64,000 nucleotides of DNA. Origin: Blasia pusilla (taxonomy: Eukaryota; Marchantiophyta; Marchantiopsida; Blasiales). Location: the NCBI GenBank assembly GCA_050084515.1, contig CM114273.1, forward strand, positions 22,320,001-22,384,000, written 5' to 3'. The notes beneath the pieces are model-generated. The model saw nothing but the letters and a program-made list of their open reading frames with translations, was not told where the DNA came from and ran no database searches. The stretch's first letter is position 1; every line of letters begins with the position of its first letter. A program made the translations under genes and the position numbers. Below, piece by piece: positions 36,711-48,371 of the stretch.

Positions 36711-39700
36711 ATGTTGACCTGTACTAGAGCTAGTATCAGATTGGTTGAAAAGAGGGGTGAAGGAGAGAATGATGAGCCTATTTGTGTCTTAGGTTACTTA
36801 GATGGGCAGACACTAGCAGATCTGCGTCTGAAATGTTCTGCAATTGTGGAATTTGATTTTGATTTCTGGGACTTTAGGCTCCCTGGTAGAACGCATCGGA
36901 ATGCAGAGAAGGTAATTCTGTTGATGGAATTGGATGGTATAGTAGGTGTCATTCAACAATTACCTCTAGGCCCTTGTGGGAAGACATCGCAAGTGTCCTC
37001 TCAGTCTTCTGCAGCCACCGTGTCTACTGTAGCCGAGACTGTAGCAGGTTCAGCTCTTGTGTCTCAAAACCATACTGAAATTGAGGCACATCCGGTGGGT
37101 TCAATTGATATCTCAAACCAAGGTTCTGTTCGGGCCTCGTTTGAGTCAATGTTGATGGCAGATCCAGCTGCAAAATGCTGGAATGATGAGTTCATCAGAT
37201 TAGGGAAGTGGATTGAGAAGAATGGATACAAAGACCACAATTGGAGGGTGAGGACATGGGATAATGGAACAGATGTCAGAGGACACCTAGAGTGTTTGGA
37301 GTGTAGAGTGAACTATGGGAATGTAGAGAATTCCCAAAATGTGAAAGCTATTGCAAATTGCTTTAGCAACTTTAGGACAAAGCATCTAGTTAACCCGAAA
37401 CACAAGGATAGTTTTTGTAAGAGAAGAAAATTGCCTACATCATTGATGGAGCCTAGTGATATTGTTCACAGACCTCATTTTGATCATGGTGAGGCCATCT
37501 CTAGAGGACTAGAGATTGTCTCCCAATTGAATGAGGATGTTGGGGGTGATAGGGAGGTGTTCTTTGTGACACCATCTCCCACAGATCCTCAGTATGCCAA
37601 TATGTCATACCTATTTAAGGTCAGGTGTAGGGTCTGTGGAAAGTTGCATACATACATGTGCCCAAAGAAACTGAATTTGGATCATAATTTGAGACAACAC
37701 ATGGTTAGCCGGGATCACTTGGATGCCTCTGAGGTCAAGGAGGCTTCTGTGGAGATTGCATTGAGGTTTGGGACGAGAGGAAGACCAAGGAAAGCAGATA
37801 CTAGGGATCAACACCCATCACAGGAATCAATCCTGAGGTTCTTTACAAAAGATAAGTCCAACGTTGGGAGCTCTTTAGGGGAAGGTGGGTCAGATCCAGC
37901 AATAGATCCAGGACTAAGTTTGCTTTGTTGGGGATTGTGGGATGAAATGGTAAAGTGGAGAGGAGATCGGATGGATGTCAAGGCTGTTCTTGATGATCAA
38001 GAGGGAGGGGCCTTGTGGGATTGTGAGTTAACCTGTTGTGCACAAGTTTACAATCCTACTCTAGAGTCTATAGTGACCATTCATGGTTGTTTTAGACACA
38101 AGCAATGTGAAAGATTGTCTTACAATGGTGGCGGGTTTATGAACCTAACGTGTAGTAAATGTGAGTCAGTAAAGCGATTGGATGATTTCTGTGGTCGGGT
38201 GCACAGGGAAGCAGAAGCTTTAGTGCCAAGAGGAGCCAGAGATACCAGTGGGGGGATACGGTAGGATTGTCTTACCAAGACAGAGCACAGAAAGCACGTT
38301 GCAAATTTAACTTCCAAATTCAGAAAGCAACAATGGCTTCTATCACAGTATGCTGCCAAAGTAGCTGCCTTAAGTACTAGGCGGAGGAAGCTAGAGAAAT
38401 TGGTAGGAGTAGCAACAGATAGGAAGTATCTGAGACTGTTCCTTAGGAATATAGTGAATGGGCATAGGACTGGAGCATTTGGTGGCAAAGAAGGGTTATG
38501 GGATTTCATGACAGATGTTGCTAGAAATCTAACCGGGGCTGCCAAGGGTTTTAGGTACGGTAAGAGAACCAAAGCCATAGCCCAAGCAATGCTACAATTT
38601 GGTGGTAGGCAAGTGGCCCACTGCTTTCAAAAGAACTTAGGTGGTCCAAGTCTAAAAACATTTAAGTGAGATAGAGCCAAGTTACCACCCTTCACAGTTG
38701 GATTACGCAAAGAGATATTCGTGGAGGTTGGCAGAATTTTTTCTGCATCAAAGCAAACTCTTGGAATCGAAGGAGATGTCCCTGTAATATTTGCAAAGGA
38801 TGAAACAAGGATTAAGGAGAGGCCCAGGTGAGTGTTTGAGATTCAACACAAAAAATTATAAGTGAGATTCAATACAACAAATTATAAGCCTTTGAGCAAT
38901 TTTTTCCTTGTGAATACAACCTAACATTAAAAAGTCATGGTTGACAGATGGGAGGCCAAGTATGATACCCTGATTGGGTTTTGTGGGCCCAAAAAGGCAC
39001 ACCAATGTTCATATGGAATGGAAGTACTGGTCGGGGAGGGTGACGAGGGCTACCACAAGATTGTAAGTACTTTCCAGGGTTATTGTAAAGGCATGTATGC
39101 AAGAGTTGTCATTGTAAATCCTCTTCATGAATCTATGCCTAAATTGGCCATCTGTGTTAATGCCACGTGTAACAATTTCACTGCAAAGTGGGTGAGACAA
39201 CAGTGGGTGCAGCTGAAAGAAATGTGGGATGAGTATTGTCGGCTTGATGTCGGACCGTTATTAGGACATGCCAGTGACGGGGATGCTCGTCGTAGAAAAC
39301 TAATGATGGAGGATTTTAGGGGTGTTAACTCTACTGCACGTAGGTATAGTGTTGGATGGGAAGGATGGCAATATTCTGTCTCTATTCTTCCTAATGGTGA
39401 TTTGTATGGCTTTGGAGACCAAGATGCACCTCACAATGGGAAGAAAGCAATTACTCCATTAGATAGATGCTCAACAACTTGTGTCCTTGGAAATCAACAT
39501 GCATCTCTGTCATATGTGACAAATGTCTATAACCACTACAAAATTCACGAGCATGGCTTGAAGTGGGATGATGTGAATAGGACTATTAGGCAAAATTGGG
39601 CTGGGCCTCAAAAAATTGCTTCAAAGAGAGTGCAAGCTTGTTTGCAGGATATGTTTGAGAGAATGGATGTTCGCCATGAAAGAAGCCTAGGGACCCAACT

Positions 39701-41234
39701 ATACTTGGAGGTTTGTGGTAATTACATTGATATTTTCTTCTCACATAAGCATGACTTGAGGAGTCGTGTAGTTTTGGCATCTAAAGTGTCATGGTTCTTT
39801 CGACTTTGGAGACTTTGGCTGAGACAAGGTGATCATTCTGTGACAGGGAGTGTAGGATCTGTGACAGAGAAGAACATGATATCAGTGCAAGCTTTCCATG
39901 ATATCAACATGTCTTGCCATTTTATTGTATTACTAATGTGTGCTTTCCGTGACAAGTATCCATACTTGCAAGTTCCATTTCACCTCCTAGGATCTGAGTG
40001 TTGTGAGATCTTCTTCAGCAAGGTAGGTGGAATGAGTGGCCATGAACGGAACTATGATTTTGGGTCTTTGTTGGATAGTGCAGTGGGGTTGAATAGACTG
40101 GCTGGCTTGGAATTTGGACCAGAAGGATTAAAGATTGGCCGGTCTCATCCAAAGCAAGATCACGTGTGGGGAACTCTCCATCCGTTAGATATAGGAGAAG
40201 ATGCTCCTAATCTGTTTGACTATTCATTAATTCAGACTAATGAGATGGTAGTTCCTGCCCTTAAAGAGGGTTTGGATGAAGCAAAATCAATATTGAGCAG
40301 GTTGAGTATGTCTCCTAGGTCCTCTTTGCCTACAGGTCAGAGGCGATGGTGGTTGCATCCACAAGATGTGGAGGCAAAGACGTGGCCTGATTCTGCTGTT
40401 ATAAATTTCAATAGTCTTGATGCTTGGGAAAGTGATGCACCAACCTTTGTTGAGTTTAGAATGATTGGTGAGGACTTGGCTGAGGATGCAGATAACAATC
40501 CATCCATAGAGACAGAAATATTGGGACATGAGGTAAGGCATGTATTGGTTCAATTCTGCAGAGTGCATGAGATGGAGCTCCTTGTCAAGTTGTGCCTACT
40601 GTGACATTTGAGGGCAGAATATACTACAAGTCCACTTTGATGAGTGATTGGGCCTGCAATCCTTTCATTTCTAAAGATAGGCTAACACGGATGTCACAGA
40701 AAACATATTACACTACAGGTAAGGTAAAAGAACCAAGTAATCTAGATTGCCCAACTTGTTATGTTGACATTGGAAGTGATGTAGCTATTTTGTTTGAGTC
40801 TACTACACAAGTTGGACCTTCTACTAGATCAAGTAAGTCAAAGAAGAGAAAAAAAAAAAGACTTGGATCACAACAGAATAGTCCCTACAAAAGAGTTTTG
40901 GTTAGGTCCCATTCTATTCATAAAAAAAAAATACGGTAATCAATGGGGTAGATGTAGATCTCCTATTGATCTTTTGGACCGACTTGTCCCAAAAGATGGA
41001 CAGACATGCAGTGTTTGTCAGATATTGTGCAATTGGTATCGGCGCACAGGTAATAGCAACACCTTGTTCACATATGATGCATGTGATGGCCAATATATTG
41101 ACATTGAAATGGTAATTTCAAATGTGAGCTTGTCCATGAAACCAAGTCTTACATCCAGGATATATGAATTGGATAACAGTGATTTACGAGTGATCAATGA
41201 TTACATCCGCAGCGTGTCGTCTTTTGCCAAGTGA
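36711..41234 (+). pseudogene. Transposase-like protein: BED/C2H2-type fingers plus RNase H-fold core, with one intron, decayed
   Basis: The frame from 36711 runs to TAG 38262-38264, on to TGA 38667-38669, then to CCCAG/GTGAGT at 38827/38828. It resumes in phase after ATGGTTGACAG at 38948 (RPR-WEAKYD) and ends at TGA 40602. Coding continues frameshifted at 40571-40840 (PCQVVPTVTFEG, YYKSTLMSDW..NPFISKDRL) and, after a poly-A frameshift near 40850, to 41234. Fingers: CLEC...HLVNPKH (about 37295-37420) and CRVCGKLH..C...H...H (37625-37720). Core: FAKDET (Asp 38799), GHASDGDARRRKLM (Asp 39276), GDQDAPHNGKK, RTIRQNWAGPQ, and GSECCEIFFSKVGG (Glu 39996 and 40005), like the DxLExFF motif of P/hAT transposases. 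It would cut and paste DNA. No close named family is known to me. Confidence 0.6.
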
Positions 41235-41744
41235 TGTGTATGTTATAGTGTGAGGTCATTTTCTGAGTTTATAATAGGCTAGTTTTGGGAGGGGATAGAT
41301 TAGGGGGATGACGACGTGGCCATATGATCATCCTGCCCATACAGAGGTTCAATTCCTCTCCGTCATAGGTGTCAAAGTAATGGGGAAAGTGGAAGTTGCA
41401 CTAAATATTGATTCAATGGAAACATGCAGATAATTCCACCTTACATATCATACTATGTTTGGCGCGGTGGCTTGGGTATTCTTTGAAAGCTTTTGATAGC
41501 CTATTATCAAGTGCAACAATACAAGACCGCCGCGCGAAGGGTACTTATCTTTACTTTCAAGCCCCTAAACAAATCAAGGACAAAAATTTACTTAACAAAA
41601 TATAGGGGTCATAATTTTTAAAAAATTACGATTTTAAAGTAAGTAAGGGGGAGGAAAAAAAATTTCACTTATAAGTTAGGGGTTTCCGACCCCAAAACGT
41701 CGTAGGTGATGTAGGAGGTATACATAGAGTGTCCCCCCCGAGAC
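41235..41744. other. No gene recognised; possible 3' end of the transposon
   Basis: Contains AGAGGTTCAATTCCTCT at about 41343, a tRNA T-arm-like hairpin but without a full cloverleaf, and a short frame at 41408-41605 (LARWLGYSLKAFD) with no motif. Terminal inverted repeats were not found by eye. Confidence 0.3.
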
Positions 41745-42045
41745 ACAAGGCAAGCAAGACCATAGCTCTGCCGCCTCATGCCAAGAGGTTCAACAAAGAG
41801 AGAATGAGCTCTCAAACTCTCTCTCCTTGAGGTATATCCCTCCCCCCTCCCAAGCTCTCTCCATGGTAGCCTATGCTCCCAAGTCACCTCCTTGGCTCTT
41901 GACCTAATGTAGGAGGTCAAGGGCCACTTATCAAAAATAGAAAGTTGATCATATACTCAAAATGGTACTTACCTAAAATAGTAAGTTCTTCAATATGGCT
42001 CCAAATCAGCCGAAACGAAGGGAAAACCTGTTCTCTCAAGTTTCT
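41745..42045 (+). repeat. LTR-like block, second copy of 29245-29535
   Basis: About 300 bases nearly identical to 29245-29535 (CACAAGGCAAGCAAGACCAT through ATATGGCTCCAAAT and CCGAAAC), in the same orientation, 12.5 kb away. It runs directly into gypsy RNase H coding sequence at about 42048. Confidence 0.8.
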
Positions 42046-42047
42046 CC

Positions 42048-43040
42048 GGGCCTAAGAGAGACCAACCGTTCGAGGTGCACACGGATGCTAGTGATTTTGC
42101 GATTGCAGGAATGTTGGTGCAAAAAGGGAGACCTGTAGCATACGAGAGCAAGAAGCTTAGCGACATCGAAAGGAGATGTCCCACTCATGAGAAAGAGTTG
42201 TTCGCGGTGGTTCACTGCTTGAGGAAGTGGCATCACTATCTGGGACTTCACAAGACTCGAATATTCACCGATAACATATCGCTCACGTATTTTGAGACCT
42301 AGGATCGCGTAACACCCAAGCAACTTCGATGGCATGATACCTTGTCGTTGACGAGTGTGGAGCTAATCCACAAGCCGGGGAAAGAAAATGTCATTCTAGA
42401 TGCGTTAAGTCGCAGGGATGAGCATATGCCATCGACGACACAAGCGTTGAGAGCAATGTTCCCTAATGAAACAGACCTGGAAAGAAGGATTCGTGAAGGA
42501 TACATGAAGAATGCGCAAGTGAGGGAGTACCTTGGGAAGTTAAAGCCGGGCGAGAAGGTGGCCAATCTAAGTTTGAGACACGGCTTGCTAAGGTTTAAGC
42601 AGAGCAGGATCTATGTGGGTCAAGGCAAGCTACGGACCAAAGTATTTGTGGAATGTCATGATGGACCTTTGGCAGGACACAAAGGGGAGAAATCCACTCT
42701 TGTTGTTTTGGCCAAAAGGTTCTTCTGGCCCAACATGAAGGAAGATGTTGCTCAATATGTGAAAACCTGCGTGACCTATCAGGCGAACAGAGTTTCTTAT
42801 GCGAAGAAACAAGGCTTACTTCATCCTTTGCCAATCTCGAAGGGACCCTTGTAAAGCATTAGCATGGATTTCATTACGAGTCTTCCGGAATCTGAGGGAT
42901 ACAATGCTATACTTGTGATAGTTGATCGGTTGAGCAAGTTGGGGAGGTTTGTGCTGACAAGAGAGTCTGCGACGGCCTACACGACACGACTTCCCGACTG
43001 TTCTTGGATGGTTGGTGGCTCGTCGATGTCACAGATATAG
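42048..43040 (+). pseudogene. Ty3/gypsy pol fragment: RNase H and integrase N-terminal half
   Basis: One frame with two stops. RNase H: FEVHTDASDFAIAGMLVQ, HEKELFAVVHCLRKW, FTDNISLTYFET, then TAG at 42300-42302, then DRVTPKQLRWHDTL and HKPGKENVILDALSR. Integrase: zinc-binding HDGPLAGHKGEKST...FFWPNMKEDV...C, then TAA at about 42852, then [11 protein letters not shown] and [14 protein letters not shown], the start of the catalytic core (first Asp of DDE present in MDF). After about 42975 the similarity stops. RT is missing: an LTR-like block abuts the RNase H start. Confidence 0.88.
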
Positions 43041-43339
43041 CAACGGATGAGACTTTCCTCTGATTGGAAATGTATTGTGTACAATTGAAAATTCTTTGGT
43101 ACTAGATATTTGTAGATATGTACATCGGGAATTGTAACATATTGCACAACATGGAAGCCAAGATTGCGAGAACTGTAACATATGTAAGTGGAAGTTAAAG
43201 ATTCTGAAGCCATGTGATTTTCTGGGATTTTTTTTAATCATCCCGAATCACACATTGTCATCTAAAGATCGTGCGATGGACTTGTTATGTGACGTGTATA
43301 CAGTTTCTTCTTGTAGAGCTTGCATCCTCAACGTTCCCA

Positions 43340-44570
43340 TCCTCTAGATCGATTGGAACTGTAGTTCCGAATAGCCTCCTCTTAAGATCCCTACGTCGAA
43401 AACAAATGTAGAATCAAAACCTAGGTTGTGATTGTGTCCCAAACTGCCGCGCCCGTTGAACGTCATTTGGAGCCATACTTGGTCTAAGTCCAATTGGATC
43501 CTAAGATCCAATTTCGACCGCAGAAGGCGTACGGTAAAGGGAAATCCCTATCCTTGATTGAAACTATAGTTCCAAATGGACTGCTCTTAAGATCCCTATG
43601 TGTTCAGAAAATATAGAATTGAAACCTATTTTATGATTGTGTCCCAAACTTCCGCACCCATTGAACGTTATTTTGAGCCAAACTTAGTCTAAGTCCAATT
43701 GGATTTTAAGATCCAATCCCAAGTGTAGAAGGCTTCTGGTAAGGGGAAATCTCCATCCTTGATTGGAATTGTAGTTGTGAATGGCCTGCTCCTAACATCC
43801 CTATGTCTGGAACAAATGTAGAATTGGAACCTAAGTTCTGATCTGTCCTAAAGTATCGCGCCCGTTGAACGTCATTTGGAGCCATACTTGGTCTAAGTCC
43901 AATTGGATCCTAATATCCAATTTCGGCCGTAGAAGGCCTCTGGTAATGGGAAATCCCCATCCTCGATTGAGACTGTCATCCTGAATGGCCCTGAATTGGC
44001 TCCATAGAGCCCAATAGATCGGACACAAATATAGGATTGGAACCTAAGTTCTGATTGTCCAATTTGAACCTAAGATCCAATTGTGGACGTAGAAGGCGCC
44101 CGGTAATATTAAACCCCAATCCTCGATTGGAACTGTAGTTCTGAATGGCTTGCTCCTGAGATCCGAAAAGGTCGGCAACAAATATAGAATCGGAACGTTA
44201 GTTCTTATTGTGTCCCAAACTACCGTGCCCGGTGAACGTCATTTGGAGCCAAACTTAGTCTGAGTCCAATTGGATCCTGAGATCCAATTCGGGCCGTAGA
44301 AGACATCCAGTAAAGGGAAATCCCCATCCTCGATTGGAACTGTAGTTCCGAATGGCCTGCTCCTAAGATCCCAATGGGTCGGAAATAAATGTAGAATCGA
44401 TGCCTAGATTCTTGATTGTGTCCCAAACTGCCGCGCACGCTGAACGTCATTTGGAGCCATACTTAGTCTAAGTCCAATTGGATTCTAAAATCCAATTCCG
44501 GCTGTAGAAGGCGTCCGGTAAGTGGAATATAACTTCTATTGGAACTATAGTTCGGAACGTCCTTTAGTTG
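43340..44570 (+). repeat. Satellite-like tandem array, units of about 205-214 bases
   Basis: Unit starts (GATTGGAACTGTAGTTC-like) at 43351, 43556, 43761, 43975, 44125, 44332 and 44537: spacings 205, 205, 214, 150, 207, 205. Shared inner blocks: AAACAAATGTAGAAT, GTCCCAAACTGCCGCGCCCG, TTGAACGTCATTTGGAGCCA, TCTAAGTCCAATTGGAT, CGTAGAAGGCGTCCGGTAA. The 150-base spacing is a unit with an internal deletion. Units are about 80-90 percent alike by eye. Confidence 0.9.
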
Positions 44571-47479
44571 GTGGTATGTGCTGTTGCGGCTCCCGAAAAG
44601 CTCCTTCCGCCGACAATAGTTGGTCTACTGCCAAGGGAACATTCCACCTTCTTTCAAGATAGGGAGGTCGGGGGCTCCGACCTCATTTGGAGCTAGAGTT
44701 TCAAATGCTTTTGAATTGGCACTTAAGATGTGATTTTGGCACTCGGTGGGAGCTTCTCCGGGGCTGAACTAGCATATATGCATTCCGCTGTCAACTTTAG
44801 GGCTATCTCGAGCGGTAGATACCAAATACTTCCGAGTTCATTTGGAACTAGAGTTCAAAACGCCCTTCAATAACCTTCTAGTGGAACTATAGTTCCAATT
44901 GCCATAGAAACGTCAATAGGATGTCTTCCAAAGCTCGAACAACTCCTTCAACGTGCAATAGTAGGTCTACTGCCAACAGGACTTTACAGATTCTTTGCAG
45001 ATGGGGGGGGGATGGGGTTGGGGCGGAGGGTCCATGAGGCCAAGACTATTTGTTTCTTTACATGAGAATGCTTTGGAATTGGGTCTTAATTAAGCTCCGA
45101 TTTGGCTGACCAACGCACGAACCTTGGCAGAGTCCGCATTCAATCGTCCGCCGCCTCCTTTACTAAAAAGTCATGAAATACTTTAGTTTATGTTGCAAAC
45201 ATTGCTCTGACGGGTCTACGAAACTTCAACCACATCACACGGTAGCCTTTGCTCTCCCGAGATGTCCAAAGAAACAAGAAAAATAAACATTGTCAACAAC
45301 ATTCTAAAAATTTGAACTTCAAGATCCTACTATATAGGCTATCAATGACTAAAAGAGAGTGGATTGGTTGCAAAAGAACTTGATGTCTTAGTCAGATTTA
45401 AATGTACTTAAGTCCTTATTTTACTTGTAAGCATGACTTCAAGAAAGTCGGAAACCGAGAAATGTTTTAATTCACCAAGAATGCCAAAATTGGTGTTTTA
45501 CTCTTTTTTTAGGAGAAAGTAGCCTTGCTTGGCTATCGTTGTTAGTCTTTGTTTGTTTATAAAGAACAAGTAACAAGTCCCGAAATATTTCCTAGCTCTT
45601 TCTACAAACCATTAACAGCTTAAGAAAAAAGTTTGAAATGACATCATTGTTACTATGTGAGTTTTGAAGAGGAATCACCCCATAGAAAAAATCCGAATTT
45701 TTTTTTCAATAACGGAGATTTTTTTATTATTATGGCCCGAGCTTAAAGTCCTTCATTTTCGGTTCCTTCAGAGGTGCGTGCAGAACACGATATTTTGTGC
45801 AATCGCATCAGAATGCTTCCGTGAATCCAGCGATGTGGACCAATAGCACTGGATGAAAAATCTCTAGGGTTAGGTTTTTCGCTTACTTTCCAACACTCTC
45901 TATACATGTCACGCATGTTCATATTGAAGTGTCTTTGTAATGCCGCCATTAGACTTGAACTATACAATCCTCTACATAAAATACCCCCTTACGTGTAATG
46001 ATAGACCATCGATTTTGTTATTTTGTGTCGGTCTTTTTAAATCTCTATATTGATTATCTTTGTATATATGTTATAATGTGAGTTGATAACATTTCACTCA
46101 ACGCGAATAGCCCTCAAAGATGTACATGCATTAATGTACAACGCAAAGATGTTAAAAAGATGGCCTAAAAATCCGCATTACATATTTGGTTTCCATCGGA
46201 TTAATATAGTATGTTCACGAATACATTCAACCCTGTATCGTATACACTATTGTATTCTTCTCCTATGTAATGGAGTGTACTGTATTCTCCCATGCTTACA
46301 TAGTGTCTCCCCGATTTGTATTGATGACTACTATACTCTCCATGCCTACGGCCAAAAAATTGGGTTTTGAATGTTCTTACATTAGGGTCTCTTTTCCTTT
46401 CCTCTCTGTATTTCCCATCCGTTTTTTATATTATTTTTTACATTTTCTATTCTTATATCTCCCCTTGATTTGTATTGAAGAATACTATACACAAAATTAG
46501 TCGTTAATAATAACGCCCTTATGATACACTTTTTTTGAATTTTCTATATTTTGGGTCTCTTTTCTATCTATGTATATTTATGTATTTATTTTATTTTTAT
46601 GTATTTTTATTTTTTAATAACATCCCACCCCAATTTTGGAGCCTCCACAATAGTTTTTTGATTTGCTTGAGAGAATATTATACACTCATGAATTGAAGGA
46701 AATGTTTTAGGCTCAACTACGGTAGGAAGAGAAAAATTATAAAACATTTCAATTGGGGAAAAGCTTGTTTTCCCCAATTGTCTCACATTTCTAACTTCCA
46801 AGAAAACATGAAATCTAAGATATCATATGTCACTTTCAATCAACACGGGTGCCAAAAACTAGGGGTGATACTAAAAACTCTTCCTGTCATATTGTCTTTG
46901 GAGAAAAGATCAAGTTTCAATTGAATAAAACACATGTGAGTTTCTCTCACAATTAAGAAAAAACTTGTTCTTGTTAAAGAGAGTAAAGTGCTTAGACTTT
47001 TGAGTACAATTATTGAAGTAGCTTCTTTTCTTAGCACTTTTTTCTATGTTTATTTTTTATGAACATTGTCAAGTGGAGATGTCCACCCCTCCGTTGAGTA
47101 AACCTATGTATTCCTCACCTCCTCATATTCGGGTCTTGTTCCCCAACCTAATACACCCTCTTCCTAATGATAGGAAGTTAACTCGCGGGGGAGTTAACTC
47201 GTAGACATGCTTCTTGGCCGGTTGCCTTTGGTGGAGTAGGTCTTATAGCGACTGAGTTAGTGGCATCTTCGACTTTTTTAGGGAGTTGGGCCATTGTAGC
47301 ACCCCTCCTCTGCTCCCAATGTTTGGTTAGGGATGGACCGCTACTTTTACTATATGTTTCCCATGTTGAGGATGGTCTTTTCCCACTTCAGTCTTCACTC
47401 ACAGGTTGTAAAGACTCCCTTCTTGTTGAGGCTAGAGCAATTCTTCCCACTTTCTCTTCTCTAGTTACCTTCGGATAGT
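44571..47479. other. No gene recognised
   Basis: 44570-45020 holds diverged relatives of the satellite (GGAACTATAGTTC at 44539 and 44884; CAATAGT.GGTCTACTGCCAA at 44619 and 44957). The rest is AT-rich with short frames only. Confidence 0.4.
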
Positions 47480-48260
47480 CTGGGCTCCAATCTTCTTTGA
47501 TGGAAGCCCACTTTGAGGCAGTGTTCAGAGCTATTATATCAGATGGGAATATCCCCATGGAGGTTCGGGCCTGTATTCGCTCTTGCTCCGGAAAGGGGGC
47601 AGGCTTATGGGTGGGGGCTCGCCCCCTCATCCCGGCTTTCCGCAGCGCACCACTTGCCTACACTACAGCAATCCGGTTCCGATTGGGCCTCCCCCAACCA
47701 TCGGTGGTTGGTTTGACACATTGCGAGTGTCGTTAGAATCTGGATCCACTTGGTGTGCATTTGGCATGGTGTCCACTTGGGGGTGAGAGGATAGCCACCC
47801 ACGATGCAGTCCAAGATATTATGTTCTCTATTGCTCAGGAGAGTGGCTTCCATGTGGAGAGAGAGAGAGACACTACTCCATGCGGGATTCCCGTATCTGT
47901 GTTGATCTCTACGTGACGCGGGAGTCTGAGGTGGTGGTAGCGGATGTTGTAGTGACGGATCCTATGCGGCAGGCGGTGCGGGCCCAAGTGGTGGCACAAG
48001 GGAGATTCCTACAAGGAGCGGCGGCGGTAAAGAAGATCCACATTTATAGTCGACTTCATGACGGACATCAATTTATCCCCCTAGCCATTGAGATGTACGA
48101 GGTTATGGAGGAGAGGTTTGACTCGTTCCTTACGGATTGCACCCATCATTTCGAGTCGAAAAATGAATTGTCCTTAACCACTACGATATTTTATTGTAGA
48201 TAACATGTCTCCATAACTTTGCAACTTGCCCGGGCGGTTAGAGGTACACTTAGTAGTAAC
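47480..48260 (+). pseudogene. LINE reverse-transcriptase C-terminal domain, degenerate
   Basis: Pieces in shifting frames give CSGKGAGLWVGARPLIPAF, FRLGLPQPSVVGLTHCEC, then GVHLxWCPLGGERIATHDAVQDI and SIAQESGFHVERE, then VVVADVVVTDPMRQAV, HQFIPLAIEMYEVMEERFDSF and, after a TAA, HVSITLQLARAV. The zinc-finger-like HCEC...H..WCP and the DVVVTDP...FIPLAIE blocks match the domain after RT in a LINE family known from algae and seed-free plants (from memory). This is a different LINE from the copies at 5.5 and 61 kb. RT itself is absent: a 5'-truncated dead copy. Confidence 0.6.
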
Positions 48261-48272
48261 CATAATTTTATA

Positions 48273-48308
48273 GGTATTGCTAACCGCGGGCCCGCGGTTA
48301 GCAATACC
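48273..48308. other. Perfect 36-base palindrome
   Basis: GGTATTGCTAACCGCGGG followed immediately by its exact reverse complement, axis GGG/CCC at 48290/48291, no spacer. Flanking bases (A 48272, G 48309) break symmetry. It lies at the end of the LINE remnant. Confidence 0.98.
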
Positions 48309-48312
48309 GGCA

Positions 48313-48371
48313 GATTTATGGGCTCTCTACGGCCCCCTCCTCGGATTTATGGGCTCTCTACGGCCCCCTCC
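48313..48371 (+). repeat. 31-base tandem duplication
   Basis: GATTTATGGGCTCTCTACGG plus CCCCCTCCT occurs at 48313 and 48344, five bases after the palindrome. Confidence 0.95.

Noticed and set aside
41290-41375. tRNA-like T-arm (AGAGGTTCAATTCCTCT)
   Set aside because: No matching acceptor stem, D-arm or anticodon arm at proper spacing could be drawn; at most a relic.
43340-44570. Regular repeats considered as a CRISPR array
   Set aside because: Units are over 200 bases without unique spacers, and the window is plant nuclear DNA; this is a tandem satellite.
47497-47853. Several overlapping open frames on both strands
   Set aside because: They are broken pieces and shadows of one LINE C-terminal domain, annotated as a single pseudogene.
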